Origin: Prosopocoilus inquinatus
Lineage: Eukaryota; Arthropoda; Insecta; Coleoptera; Lucanidae
NCBI GenBank assembly: GCA_036172665.1
Contig: CM069880.1
Location: 5,768,501 to 5,832,500 of the forward strand
DNA length: 64,000 bases
Direction of reading: 5' to 3'
This document shows positions 42,155-53,296 of the stretch, piece after piece. Made by a program: the position numbers and the translations under genes. Every line of letters starts with the position of its first letter. Within the stretch, counting starts at the first letter, position 1. Under the pieces are notes generated by a model that saw only the letters and a program-made list of their open reading frames with translations, made no database searches and was not told where the DNA came from.

Positions 42155-43239
42155 GTAAAATAGATGTTTTAATCATTAGATTAAAACAATTGTTAATACC
42201 AACTTCAAATTTAATTTATAGTGAAACGTTGACTCTTCTCTTTGAATTTAACAGTGCCTGTTCAAAGTTTGAAGACTATATTCTTTAATTTTATTAACTC
42301 TAGCTTCCTTTAAAATTTAATACCAACACTGGCCGCAGATCCTTAAAAAATTCGCAATTACGGCGTCGATCTGTTACAACCCCACCATTGTGCATGAACT
42401 GCAGCAATTGCAGCTCCAAGTCTGCCTTAAATTTGTGACGTTAATCTATCGAGGAGGTCGAGAGAAACAGGGGGGTGTGTGCGAAACAGTGCACAGATCT
42501 ACTTCAAGTAGCCCAGATAAATCCTGTATCTGTGCTTAGAAGCTAGCTAATGGTGAACTTCATTGGTATGCTATGAAGTCAGTGTGCTAAAAGTAATAAG
42601 TAAATAATAATTTTTCGAATTTTTATAATATCATTTTGGTAGTTCTGCAACACTGCAGCTTTTATGCACTAGCCGCCCCTGACCGAGAGTTATATTTAAC
42701 TTAGGTACCCTCATTACATAATGATATACTATCTTCAATCAAATCTGTCAGCTAAATAGCATAACCATTACATACCTTCTAAATAATTCTTAGTGTCTGA
42801 TTAAATCTATGAAGTGTTAATTTCTTTTTACGGTAGTATTGGCTGTGGAAACAAAATATTTTTCTAAAGCCGCAGCTCAACTTTACCGCAAACAGAACAG
42901 ACACACAGAACAGTCATTAATGTCATTTCTTCTGTCAACTGTCGAGTCAATTGTTTTCGTATCATTTATTATTTATTATTTATTGATTTCATTGAAAAAT
43001 AAGTTCTTTTCACGACTGTTTACGTTCTTATTGACTTTATGTTGCATTACAAAATGGTATTTTGTGTTTACGTTGGATCAGAAAACATTTAGAGTTTAAT
43101 TTGTCGCTGTATTTTTCACTATAAAATATTTGAAGATAACCTGCATTGGTAGATGTTTCGAGAAACCGGAGGACTCTTTCGAAGAAAAACAGTCAACTAT
43201 GAAAACACACTGCTAAAGTTATGGAAAGTGCAATATATA

Positions 43240-43983
43240 CAGGGTGTTCTTTTACTTGTGCAAATAAAAAAACCTCAGCATAAGTACACGAAATGCTACC
43301 TTCTGCGGGTATTTTTTATGGCTACCGTATCATAGCCAAAAAATTTCGGATGGACCACTTGTTTGGAACTGCTGAAATGTGCGAGAAAAAATATTTAGGT
43401 CAACGATGCCTTCTTCTCGGTATAAACACGCCCACCGATACCGCACTCGATATTTAACGCAGCGTTTCGTAATAATCAAGGAAAAGGAATCGGGCCACTT
43501 GTTCCGCGATCAATACGAAAATTTAATACTCGGACTGCCTATTAAATATAAAATGGAATGAGAAATTACAATTTGTTTGTACCTCGCTTTTAATTTGTTT
43601 GGCAATTACGAACCGCAGCTTTTTGAATTGCACTAGATTTTAATTAAAAAATATTTAAACTTGTAATTATTGCAGTGAAGTTAATTTAAATTGTAAACGT
43701 TTTCACTGACTAGCTGATCGGAGCGGCTGATTTACGTCGTTCGTGCTCAAGATCAAGTAACATACTGACCCTGGCCCACTTCGGCTTCGAGTCATAATTG
43801 AAGAGGCGGCTGCGTTCCACTTTTAGGTATGCCAGCAGTTCTCAAACGGTTTAGTCATAATCTGCCACTGCATTTTTCTCTAAAACTGTTACATTTTTGT
43901 TAGAAACATATGAGTTCAATCGTTGCCATTTATGATGATATATTACAGGTTTAAATATTTGCACACAGTAAAAGAACAGCCTG
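43240..43983. mobile_element. TA-flanked element with CAGGGTGTTCTTTTAC termini
   Basis: CAGGGTGTTCTTTTACTTGT at 43240 is mirrored by AGTAAAAGAACAGCCTG ending 43983; TA on both sides. Small open frames inside have no recognisable content. Confidence 0.6.
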
Positions 43984-44188
43984 TATAATGGAAAATGGTC
44001 CTCACATGTTTATTTAGAACTTTATTAAAATTTTACGATTTATTTTTAGTGTGTTTTTACTGTACCAAAAACTTCAAACTTAGTGGTATAAATACGCGAA
44101 ATAATTCCCATTAATAGCATTCCATATATCGTTACCAATATAGGATAAAATCCACCAAACTGTCAATCAGTAGCATTCAAACACGCTT

Positions 44189-44401
44189 AAAAAAACAACC
44201 AAAAAACTTTACGATCAAGATCCAAGAAAAGGGGAAATAATTAGTCATGAAGAAGAAGCTACAAGTAAATATGAACGAACCGTCATGGTTACCACTCTGA
44301 GGAATAAGCTTGCAAGTGCCCAAAGTGCGAACGAAGTGTTGGAAGGCAAAATTCATTCTTACCAACGTGAAATAGATAAACTTCGTCTTGAAAATATATA
44401 G
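44189..44401 (+). other. Open frame with coiled-coil character
   Basis: About 70 codons ending at TAG 44399-44401 read KLYDQDPRKGEIISHEEEAT and then a heptad-like segment ANEVLEGKIHSYQREIDKLR. There is no start codon before an internal Met. It could be an exon of a host gene, a LINE ORF1 piece or chance. Base composition is less AT-rich than its surroundings. Confidence 0.3.
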
Positions 44402-44404
44402 AAC

Positions 44405-46965
44405 CCATCTAACTTTAATAACCGAAATGAACACAATTGATACTCTTTCAAATCAAATTCAGTTCTAAAATCTAAAAATACTACCCAGTAAACACTAAAC
44501 ATCACGGGGACATCGCAAAATGTATTTCAGTCACATTTGGGATGTTTTTCTTCAATGTCTATGCGACTTTAATTTTATATCATAAAAATTATGTGACATC
44601 AATTACACAGAGATGTAATGTCCCTGTTACTAAAAGGTACACGTGTTTGTAACATTGTGGCAACGTTGCGTACACTTTCAAAGTGACATATGTTCGTGTA
44701 TTTTCGTTGTTGGTTCGAAGGAACAATAGGTCTGTCTGTTATCCTACACTAGTGTACACCAAAGTATTTGTGCCTTGTTCTAACCTCATACATTAACACG
44801 AGATGAAGATATGTTGAGGGGCACTAGTACAGGATAACAAACAGATCTAATAAGGCATGTTATATCGCGCTTGTACATTGTTACTGCGTTTATTCTTTCG
44901 CTATCCTAGTGCGTTTTTTAAGTGAAAAATTTATGCAGTATTGTATTGTGCAATCTTAAAAATTGCGTATTTGGTATTTAGTAGGTACAGTGTTTCGCGA
45001 AACTAACGAATAAATTCTAGAAAATGGTTAAGAAAAATGTTTCGTAAAAATACTCAGGCAGGTCGATTTTTATTTTTAAATTATCATTTGAAGATGTAAT
45101 TTTGAACCCACCCCTCATACCCTACCCACTAAGCAAAAAAATGTTTTGTAAACATTTTGTGAACGTTATTTAGTCATACGTAATGTTTCCGGTTAAACGT
45201 GTTTAGTGTAGAAAGTAACGTTATGCCGATAGTTCTATGTCCTAGTAAGCGATGTTACATAATAACGTTATAATAAAAATGTTGATTCGACGTTTCTTTA
45301 TTAACGCTGTATAAACATAAATTGCAATGTTTTATTAATATTTAAACGTAATATTATCATTATGTTTCCTATACTTGTTTCATGAACGTTCCTTTAGGAA
45401 TGTGTCATTGACGTTCCTTTAGAAACATTGCACTACTATTACAGGATAACACACTGTATTTCACTTCTCATCTACACACATCTGTACTTTTTTTTAATTT
45501 ATTAACGGATCGATTTTAAAATTTCGCCTTGTTTAATCATGAAAAGTTATTTAAAAAAATTGTTTAAAACTAAGAAATAACCCCAATTCCCAAATTTCTT
45601 TATAACTTTTCGTGATTAAACAAAGTCTAATATGTTAATTTTTTGCAATTTGTTTTTGACTGCGGCTTTATAATCAGAAAATTTTGATTTTAAAAGGACG
45701 CACAATTGACAAAAATTTAGAATCGATCTGTAAATAAATTAAAAAAGTCAGGGATTTGTAGCTGAGAAGTGAAACACAGTGGATATCTTTAAAGCAAACC
45801 GCACATTAGCATCGCATCATTTTACAAACTAAAAATCTGCAGCAATCACTACCTAACATATTTTTTGTATGTTACTTCATTCTGTATTTATTGGTGCAAA
45901 TTTTTAGTTTAGCAATATGAAGCAATGCAACACATGCTAACGTCCACTTCAATAAAGCTGCTTTAACACTTGTAAACTTAAAATGTTTAATTACTTCGCG
46001 ATCCCTCTGCTGAGGAGCCCCCAAACAGGACCGAAACAGCTCAACAAAGGGTGCCATTGTAATAAACTGTATTCATAATAAGTAGTTACAAAGGAGATCT
46101 TTCTTATTTTGTGAGACAGAGATAGATTTAATAAATTCCAAATGCAAAGATGAAGTATATCCAGTATTAATGTATCTACATAGATTATATTTTCTAATTC
46201 TAACACAGAAGGAATCTTACTATGCAATGTGTTTATTAATACAATTAATGAAGTATTTACAATCAAAATAATATATTGAAACACCAGATATAAAAATACA
46301 AGCCGTGGAGATCATAATAATTATTAAATCTAATCCGCTTATTAAATACTGAACGAGCGAAATAGGGGTACTTGCAGGCGGGTGATAATAGAACGTAATC
46401 AGCTGTGTCTATTTGGTCCAAAACTTCTATATAATCGCTGTTAATCATACATTTGTTTCAAAAAATTGTATGCCTTCACCATTATTTTCTCGTGCTAAAA
46501 ATTTTGTTCTCGGTGAGGTTACAAAATTCTGTAAATATAAATGAAGAAAATGATATATAAATACATTATAATGTCAAAACAATTAAAAAAATCGTATTAC
46601 TTACCCTTCATCAGTTTTTCAACAATTTTTCCTTATTAACATATAAACATTTTAGATGATGTGACTGAAAATCTGAAATGTATCTCTTTTAAAAATAGGT
46701 AAAATAAATAAAACATTTTACCTCTATATTTTTCACGTGTGTTCTTTGCATTCTGTATTCTAACTTTAAAATGTAGCATCACTTTCGAGGATTTATCGCA
46801 AAGAGATAGTGCATCCTAACTGCAGCGGTTTTTTCCCTTTTCCTAAAGCAATGTCACTTTTTAATTAGGAGTAATTTTTAAGTGTGTTCTTCTTATAACG
46901 AGCCTTCAATAAAAAAAACCACCTCCAGTAGCCTTAGAAACAAAAGTACATACCGTAGATTGAAC
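44405..46965. other. AT-rich DNA with small palindromes; no gene seen
   Basis: A palindrome at 44731-44848 (CTGTTATCC...GGATAAC) is related in its centre to the MITE at 27521. At 45121 the phrase TACCCACTAAGCA begins a repeat whose inverse ends at 49499. A stretch at 46010-46060 resembles a diverged hammerhead core (CTGAGGA, then CGAAACAGC). Confidence 0.4.
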
Positions 46966-46971
46966 AGTACA

Positions 46972-47808
46972 CAGGGCCCCCGTAACCATATGTGCAAAGC
47001 CTGCAGTGCACGCGGGCGCCATGTTCAAGGGGCGGCAATTAACATCTTGGTCATTTGACATATTTTGTTTTTTTTTTTCGCCCAAGAAAAGAAAAATAAT
47101 GGGAAACAGTTTCTTGTCTGGTATAAATTATTCGAAAAACTAACCACAAGTTTTGATGAAGCCGTCAACCTCACGGCAAAACGTCGACTAAAATAGAACA
47201 ATTAACTGCGGCAATTAAAAGTAGAAAAGTCTAATTTATGTAATTTTCGTTTGCTAATTTTTTCATAAAAATTTAATAATTTTATTAGGTAAAAAAATAA
47301 ATTATGTTACTGTTTGGTTAACAAAAAACAAATTATATTTCACTTTTTAAGTTTTTATAAATTTATGTTCCTTTTGCTTTTGTGATTTTGTTTCTTTTTT
47401 TCTAATATTAGTAACTTGCATTCTGGGAGGGGGGGGGAGGCGTCTAAACAGAGGTCTTCTCGGTCAGATGAGAAGAAAGCGCTTCCCTTCGTTTTTGGGG
47501 GCTTGCGGCAGCTAGGAACTTGAAAAAATGAAGGAAAATGTTTAAATAAAAGTGAAGGAGAATGCTTAAAAAAAGCGAAGGAGAATGTTTAAAAAAAGTG
47601 AAGGAGAATGTTTAGAAAAAGTGAAGGAGAATGTTTAAAAAATGTGATAGAAAATGTTTAAATTTTTTTCTGTTTTTTCCATTTCGTTTCTTTTAATTTT
47701 TAATAATTTTGATAATTGACCGTTTTTGTTTGCCCCAACTCAAATCTGTTAGAGGGCGCCAAAATATGGATTGGCACGCGGGCGGCTTTTGGCCTCGCGG
47801 GGGCCCTG
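46972..47808. mobile_element. Non-autonomous hAT-like element, perfect 8-bp target duplication
   Basis: CAGGGCCCCCG at the left and CGGGGGCCCTG at the right are perfect inverted ends, flanked by ACAGTACA on both sides (46964-46971 and 47809-47816). Inside are a G-run (about 47428-47438), a short tandem repeat (47530-47660), and a hammerhead-like motif (47154-47192). The perfect duplication suggests a fairly recent insertion. Confidence 0.85.
47530..47660. repeat. 23-24 bp minisatellite
   Basis: About six copies of AGTGAAGGAGAATGTTTAAA plus A-rich spacer lie in direct repeat inside the hAT-like element. Units differ by one to three bases. Confidence 0.7.
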
Positions 47809-47985
47809 ACAGTACAGGTTCTGTGATATTCGCAATAACTGTCAAAAAACAAAATTAAATATAGTATAGTAAAATAGTAATTTAAATTTCTTCTGACATT
47901 GACCACTTTCACCAACAAATTTGCTACTTTGCAGATATTTAAAAAAAAACTTGAATCTTAATATCCACATTTTAAAATGAACTCA

Positions 47986-48114
47986 GCGTTTTCTACTGAC
48001 ATGCACTAATGCACTGAGTGCGCACTCAGTCTATCTCCCATCTTCTTCTAACCTCACGTAATAAAATGAGTTGGAGATACACTCAGTGCATGTAGCGAAC
48101 GTTAGTAGAAAACA
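47986..48114. mobile_element. Palindromic MITE, copy 2
   Basis: GCGTTTTCTACTGACATGCA and GTTAGTAGAAAAC bracket a centre (ATCTTCTTCTAACCTCACGT) shared with copy 1 at 27521-27653. Confidence 0.7.
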
Positions 48115-48606
48115 CTATCAGTTTTTGTCACGTGTAAGAAGTCGAGATATACCGGATGTTTAAATTGATTAAATTGGTTATTGGGGATGGTGAGTTGATG
48201 ATCGGCAAAAAAAAATTCCAATAAAAGTCCTTTAGTTTTCGAAATAAAAATTACTAAAAATTTGGCTAAAATTGTTGTTACGCCACTGAGTTAAGATGAT
48301 AAGCTGTCACAATAGTCACAGCTTGCTACATTGTTATTACTGAAATGAATGCCGCTTACATGAATAATGAGGTGACGGAAATGGCGTTATTTTATGGAAA
48401 ACAAAAAAAAAATAAAAATAATAAAAGAAATTTTTTTAAATGTTTTTTTTGGATTTCTTAGGATTTCCAGATGCCATAGTTTTTTTTTGTACTAGCAATT
48501 TTCAAACAACCTGTATTTTTTCAATTGTCAGAATTTTATTTTTGTTTAGGAAACTATGATTTAACGTTCCTACTCCTTTTCATTTTACGTTTTTAATAAT
48601 AAACAA

Positions 48607-48810
48607 TAAGTACAAAGTTTTTTTAATCTCAAACCGGACAGAAAAATGAAGGGAAACACACTCAACGTTTCGCTATAGATTTATAGCTTCGTCAGGAGAC
48701 GACAGAAAAATGAAGGGAAATTTATTTATAGCTTCGTCTCCTGACGAAGCTATAAATAAATTTCCCTTCATTTTTCTGTCCGGTTTGAGATTAAAAAAAC
48801 TTTGTACTTA
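48607..48810. mobile_element. Foldback element with hammerhead-like core
   Basis: TAAGTACAAAGTTTTTTTAA and CCGGACAGAAAAATGAAGGG at the left are mirrored at the right, ending 48810. On the minus strand near 48640-48700 the sequence reads CCTGACGAAGCTATAAATCT then ATAGCGAAACGTTG, i.e. a hammerhead-type core with a GCTATA/TATAGC helix II. Confidence 0.6.
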
Positions 48811-49564
48811 CTATTTTCATCGGACAAGAACAAACTTCAATTAATAATAAACATTTGAAAGTTGGTAGGAGGTAGTACAAATTCAATCTGCGACATATTG
48901 CGCGTATGTTAATACAAGATATTTTCCAAATATAGTATGTATAATATATATTATATACATATGTATAGTATACTTAAGGTGTCGCATTCAGTTTTATACG
49001 TAAAGTAGAAGTATTAAATTAGTCCATAAACTGTTTACCTGTTCATTAAATAGATGATGTTTCATGTCCCCAAATTAAGAACAGCAACGACAATCAGCAC
49101 TGTCAGTAGCAATCGGAAAGTAAAAAAGTCTAGTAAATTGTCGAAACTAGTGAAGAGCAGCAAAAGTTGCCACGCCATATTATTACGCACAGGCGCATTA
49201 AATAATTGAGAAATATCGTTGAATTTGGGTTGTTATTATAATATTTAAATAAAACTTTACTTATCATAAAAGTATCATGTTTCAACAATATTATGTAATG
49301 TTTCATGCAGTGCTGTAAAGTTATTTCGATATTTTCAATAAATGTTATTATTCTGTTATGTAGTAACATTACATTGGTGTTTCATAACATTCCACATACC
49401 ATTTGTAATATTCTATCAACATTTTGTTCAAAATATTGCTGTATTGTTGTGTTGAAAACGTTTCAGAAATGCTACGTAACATTCTATGCTTAGTGGGTAA
49501 GCGATAACAACCCCAACTTTAAAAATTCAAATACCAAAGTACTTTTTATTGAAAGATAATAATT

Positions 49565-49790
49565 TTAATGCACCGTGCTTCAAAAATGTTTCCTGATATT
49601 TTCAGGGTGAATAGAACATCAAAAAATGAAATGTATTTTTTTTTTCGAAAAGTAAAAAGTAAGAAATTGGTAAATATTAGGGTATTAACATTACGTAATA
49701 GATGCATCGTAACTTTTAAACCTCAATTACTCCAAAACGGTTGAGTTAATTGAAGTTATTTTTTTTACATAATCTGTCGTAGAAAACATT
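49565..49790. mobile_element. Partial copy of the MITE at 25960-26726
   Basis: CACCGTGCTTCAAAAATGTT and GATATTTTCAGGGTGAATAG are related to the left end of 25960, followed by shared interior such as ACCTCAATTACTCCAAAACG. It lacks the nested insertion found at 25994-26202. Confidence 0.6.
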
Positions 49791-50379
49791 CCACATATGC
49801 TTCACATAAAAATAGAAAACTTATATCCAGATTTGTTTTCAGTTCCACTTCCAAAAGCATCCGGTGTACACATTTTTCCTTTTCACCCTTTTGATCTCTT
49901 ACTGTACTATTAATCTCTTCGGTAGGTTATGAGACACCCAGTATATTTAAAAAATAAATATGGTATATTAATGACCATTGTGAATCTCTTATCTACTACA
50001 AAAATGATACTACACCTGTGCAAATCAGAGGATTTGTTTTTCGTTGTGGTTTCATATCACTTACGGTGGACCAACCTGTACAGTTTTTATGGAAACGTCA
50101 ATTATTTTAAATCGACCAATCACGAATAGGATTCCGAATGCCAGATGCCGTGTGCCAGAGGTGTGAAAACCCAGCACTAGACATTACATTTTACTCGAAT
50201 GCGTCATTGTTGTAAAATTACATGACGTTCTGACCTCTCGATAGGCGACGCGTTATAAAGTAAACAAGTGATTCAACATATTAGCACCGAGTTGTAAAAC
50301 AAGCGGCCACCGTCACCTCCTGCTACCCTATCTCTGCGAAACAGCAATTTTTTTTAACAGGTAAGAATTACCTCTCAGG

Positions 50380-51130
50380 TATTTTCTTCGGACAAGGAGA
50401 AGCCTGGTTTTACCTTTACTTCTGCCAAGGGGAAGCCAGGGGATGATTCGCCTTCTATTCCAAAAACACTCCAGCAACTAGGCTCACATACGCTACACAC
50501 ATTTTTTCTTCTTCAACAACCTCCGAGCAAATTGCGTCATTACCTACTTCTTCTTTGAGGACACTTCAAGAACTAAAGCCTTTGTACACTTTCTCACCTA
50601 AAGGGGTTGCTTCTTCATCTGTTCAACCACCCCTTACGTACGGAATTACCTTGAACGATGATAGTGGTAGGATTAGGCCGATTCTGGAACCTCCTCCGAC
50701 CTTGACCAATAAAAGTCAAGGTCAAGGTCGGAGGAGGTTCCAGAATCGGCCTATTCCTGACGTGACCTCACCATGACCTTAAACTTTAAGGCCATGACCT
50801 TGAGGTGACCTCGATCAAGGTCAAGATTAGAGGAGGTTCCAGAATCGACCTGTTCCTAACGTAATCGAGAGGTAACTTTGAAATGACCTTGAGGGTTCAA
50901 GGTTAAGATCGGAGGAGGTTCTAAAATTTGCTTTGTGCCGATGTAACTACAAGGTTAAGGATCAAGTCAGAGGAGTTTGCAAAATCTCAATGTCATTGAC
51001 GTGACCTCATCATTACCTCTAAAAGCGAGGTCAGAGGAGGGTTCCAAAAATTATCTATCGTTGACGTGACCTTAACTTGACGGAGGATCCAAAAACGGTT
51101 TATCTTGAATACGACCGTAAGGTTGGAGGA
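50380..51130. repeat. Left terminal region of Polinton 2 with GGTTCC motif array
   Basis: AGGAGGTTCCAGAATCGGCC-type motifs recur about eight times between 50680 and 51130, spaced 40-90 bp, mixed with CAAGGTC and TGACGTGACCT phrases. 50680-50755 forms a near-perfect hairpin (CCGATTCTGGAACCTCCTCC pairs with its inverse). The cluster ends just before the promoter. A counterpart in reverse orientation lies at 25530-25860. Confidence 0.6.
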
Positions 51131-51157
51131 GGTAGGGACCCCCACCTAAAATCTTCT

Positions 51158-51193
51158 TATATAAGGTTCTTCATTTGGGAATAGATTCAGTTG
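51158..51193 (+). promoter_or_regulatory. TATA plus initiator core promoter of the split-start gene
   Basis: TATATAAG at 51158-51165 is followed about 29 bp later by TTCAGTTGT (51186-51194), an arthropod TCAGT initiator. Transcription from there would give a leader of about 60 bases before the intron. The same two boxes at the same spacing occur in the relic copy at 25467-25501. Confidence 0.7.
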
Positions 51194-51246
51194 TTACAGA
51201 ACTGTGAGTTGTGTTGTTAAGTTAATCAGCTACCTTTATACATAAA

Positions 51247-52166
51247 AGTAAGTTTAAATGATCTTATTGTAATAATTTATAATTTGTATATTTTTATTGT
51301 ATTTAACAGTGACATCTAAACAAGTGGATTTTTTCCTGAAGCAAAAGAGAAGGCACGTGAACGATCCTTTTGATGACGTACAGAAGAAAAGACTTCTGAC
51401 TGAAAACGTTGACAAACCAAAAGAAGAAAAGCCGGATGAGCACGGTTTGAATATGCCCTCAGTTCGAAACGAGTTTCAATTTGAAATACTCTCCCAGCCT
51501 TACTTCACAGATGAAGATTTTCGTCAATGTGATACTAATGAGACAGCACTTTCCGAGATTTCAGAAGCAAGAGAGGTGACTGACGTAGATCAGTTGCCAC
51601 TTTTAGCTCAAAGTGTATATTTTCTAAATAAGAGCCGTACGAAGTGGATTTGTGTCGGACTGTGTACCGAAACATTTTTTGAACCGATAATACGTATTAT
51701 GGGTTCCAAAAGGCAGAGCATATCGTTTTTAGAAGAAGAATGGAAAGAGTTTTCGTCTTATAACTACACTTTGAAGTCGTATTTTACTGAGAAGAAAACT
51801 ATTTATCCGGTAATGAAAATCAGCTCAGTAAAGGCGTCTTTCGAACGCATCGAAGGAACGAAAATACTGAAATTAGAAAGAGGTGTGGAGACATTATATA
51901 TATCTTATAAAGGTCTATTGGAACTCTGGAAATTGTGTGATATTATATTATATCGTTTAGAAGTTTTGAAACAATTGAACTATAAATCATTCTATAGCAA
52001 CATGATTCCATGCTTGAGTGTTATGGAAAGTGATATGAAGACAAATGTTAAATCATTTCTTAATAATGAAATATCTGAGAAAGGAGCAATTACAAATGAA
52101 TTAATGATGTTTGGAATTAGTAAATTAATTTTTGATATAAGTATGCATAAAGCTGTTAATATGTAA
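51247..52166 (+). CDS. Polinton gene with start codon split by an intron, unknown product
   Basis: Exon 1 ends ATAAAA at 51247; the intron 51248-51309 (GTAAGT...TTTAACAG, 62 bp) is followed by TG, so splicing creates ATG. The reading MTSKQVDFFLKQKRRHVNDP then continues for about 286 residues to 52166. Conserved blocks are LSQPYFTDEDFRQ, QSVYFLNKSRTKW, IIRIMGSKRQS and KLERGVETLYISYKGLLELW. The last block is beta-rich with alternating aromatic residues and recalls PC4-like single-strand DNA-binding folds, but that is only an impression. The frame has no lesions. Homologous to the relic at 24800-25376. Confidence 0.68.
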
Positions 52167-52169
52167 ATG

Positions 52170-52510
52170 TTATGTGGTTTAATATGTATATATTTCTAGA
52201 TATGACACTCAGTCAGTTATCAGGTCAGTGAGATGAGTGCTCGTGAAATGTGTATCGTTAAACTGTGTGACACTTGCAAGTTTGATTTAGGAAAATTTTT
52301 GCAAATAAAGATTATTATTCGACAGATACACTTTTTCCTTACATTCATTTGAATAAAGATTATTATAAACTTGGTAATAATAAGATTAGAATTACTATTT
52401 AACTTGGTAATAATAAGATTATTATTAAACTTCGTAAATGTTATTCAAATTCTAAAGTCGTTAGAGAGAATAATTAGTTATTGAAATTTTTTCAAAATAA
52501 CTGCAAGTAA
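52170..52510. other. AT-rich intergenic DNA
   Basis: Contains two near-identical ATTATTAAACTTGGTAATAA phrases (about 52360-52440). No gene seen. Confidence 0.4.
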
Positions 52511-52618
52511 GAATGAAAAAAGAGAAGGAGAGAAAAAGGAGAAAAAAGAAAGAAGAAAAGAAGAGGAAGGAAGGAAAAAAGGAGGAAAGAAAGGAAAGAA
52601 GAAAAGAGGAAAGGTTAG
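52511..52618 (+). repeat. Polypurine tract of about 105 bases
   Basis: From 52511 to 52617 the plus strand consists almost only of A and G (one T in an ATG at 52514). It can be read as a lysine/glutamate-rich peptide from that ATG, and ends in AAAG/GTTAGT, a possible splice donor to the next exon. Whether it is coding (first exon of the following gene) or a structural tract is open. Confidence 0.4.
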
Positions 52619-53296
52619 TTCCAGTGGGCCGTGTTTACGCCTTCGTTACGCCTTCGTGACAACCAACTCAACCCCTTATTTCTTCTTTCCTTACGCAAAC
52701 CAAACCTACTCAGCACACCAAAACTATTCAACCTCTCATTTCTCAACAGTCAATAGTTACTCCTATTGTTACATCCACATCCACCTCTACTACTCCTATT
52801 GTTACATCCACATCCACCTCCACTAGTCTGGTTGCTGTTACAACCGTTCCTATTGTTACATCCGTCTTTACAACTCCGAGTACCATTTCTAGATCTGTTG
52901 TTTCTAAATCCGTTTCTAATACTCGTGAACCCACACGATATGTACGCATCCTACGAGGCAAGCAATATTCTCGTCTAAGGAACGTTAGCGACAAGTATGA
53001 AAGAGTGTGGTTGCCTAAAGCAGAGTATTCCCAACGCAGAAGGGAACGCACAATGGAACGTAGAATGGAAAGAATTGCTAATGAAAGAGTTTTTCTTTCT
53101 TCTTTGCGTTCAAATGATGACTTGATGCATAGTGCGGAGTTGCAAGGTCAACTGTGTCAGTCGCGACCCCGTGTTGTTGCAGATAATATTCCGCTAAATC
53201 CTTATGACTCAGTTTCTGAAATAATTGATATATCAGACCGTTCAATGGAGATATCTCAATTATCATCAATTGGGAATAATAATAATTTTAACAACT

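Larger units (their letters stand above)
39044..42681 (-). mobile_element. hAT transposon (ZMYM1-like lineage), 3.6 kb, with nested insertions
   Basis: The ends CAGTGGCGGCTCGTG (39044) and the inverse of CAGGGGCGGCTAGTG (ending 42681) are hAT-type termini. The flanking octamers ACCGACAG (39036-39043) and ACCGAGAG (42682-42689) differ at one base. It encloses decayed transposase (40840-41640), a foldback with arms 39095-39420 and 40245-40620, and two MITEs (41640-41785, 41946-42154). The element is old and dead. Confidence 0.8.

Noticed and set aside
42839..43099. 86-residue frame with hydrophobic segments
   Set aside because: AT-rich DNA often yields such frames. No family resemblance, no promoter or splice support, and it lies between transposons.
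50555..50776. 73-residue frame over the Polinton 2 left end
   Set aside because: It runs through the GGTTCC hairpin and has no counterpart at 25530-25860. The region is non-coding repeat.
52766..52978. Leucine/proline-rich plus-strand frame (MLHPHPPLLLLLL)
   Set aside because: It is an alternative frame of the threonine/serine-rich repeat coding for TSTSTTPIVTSTST. The composition is dictated by the other frame.
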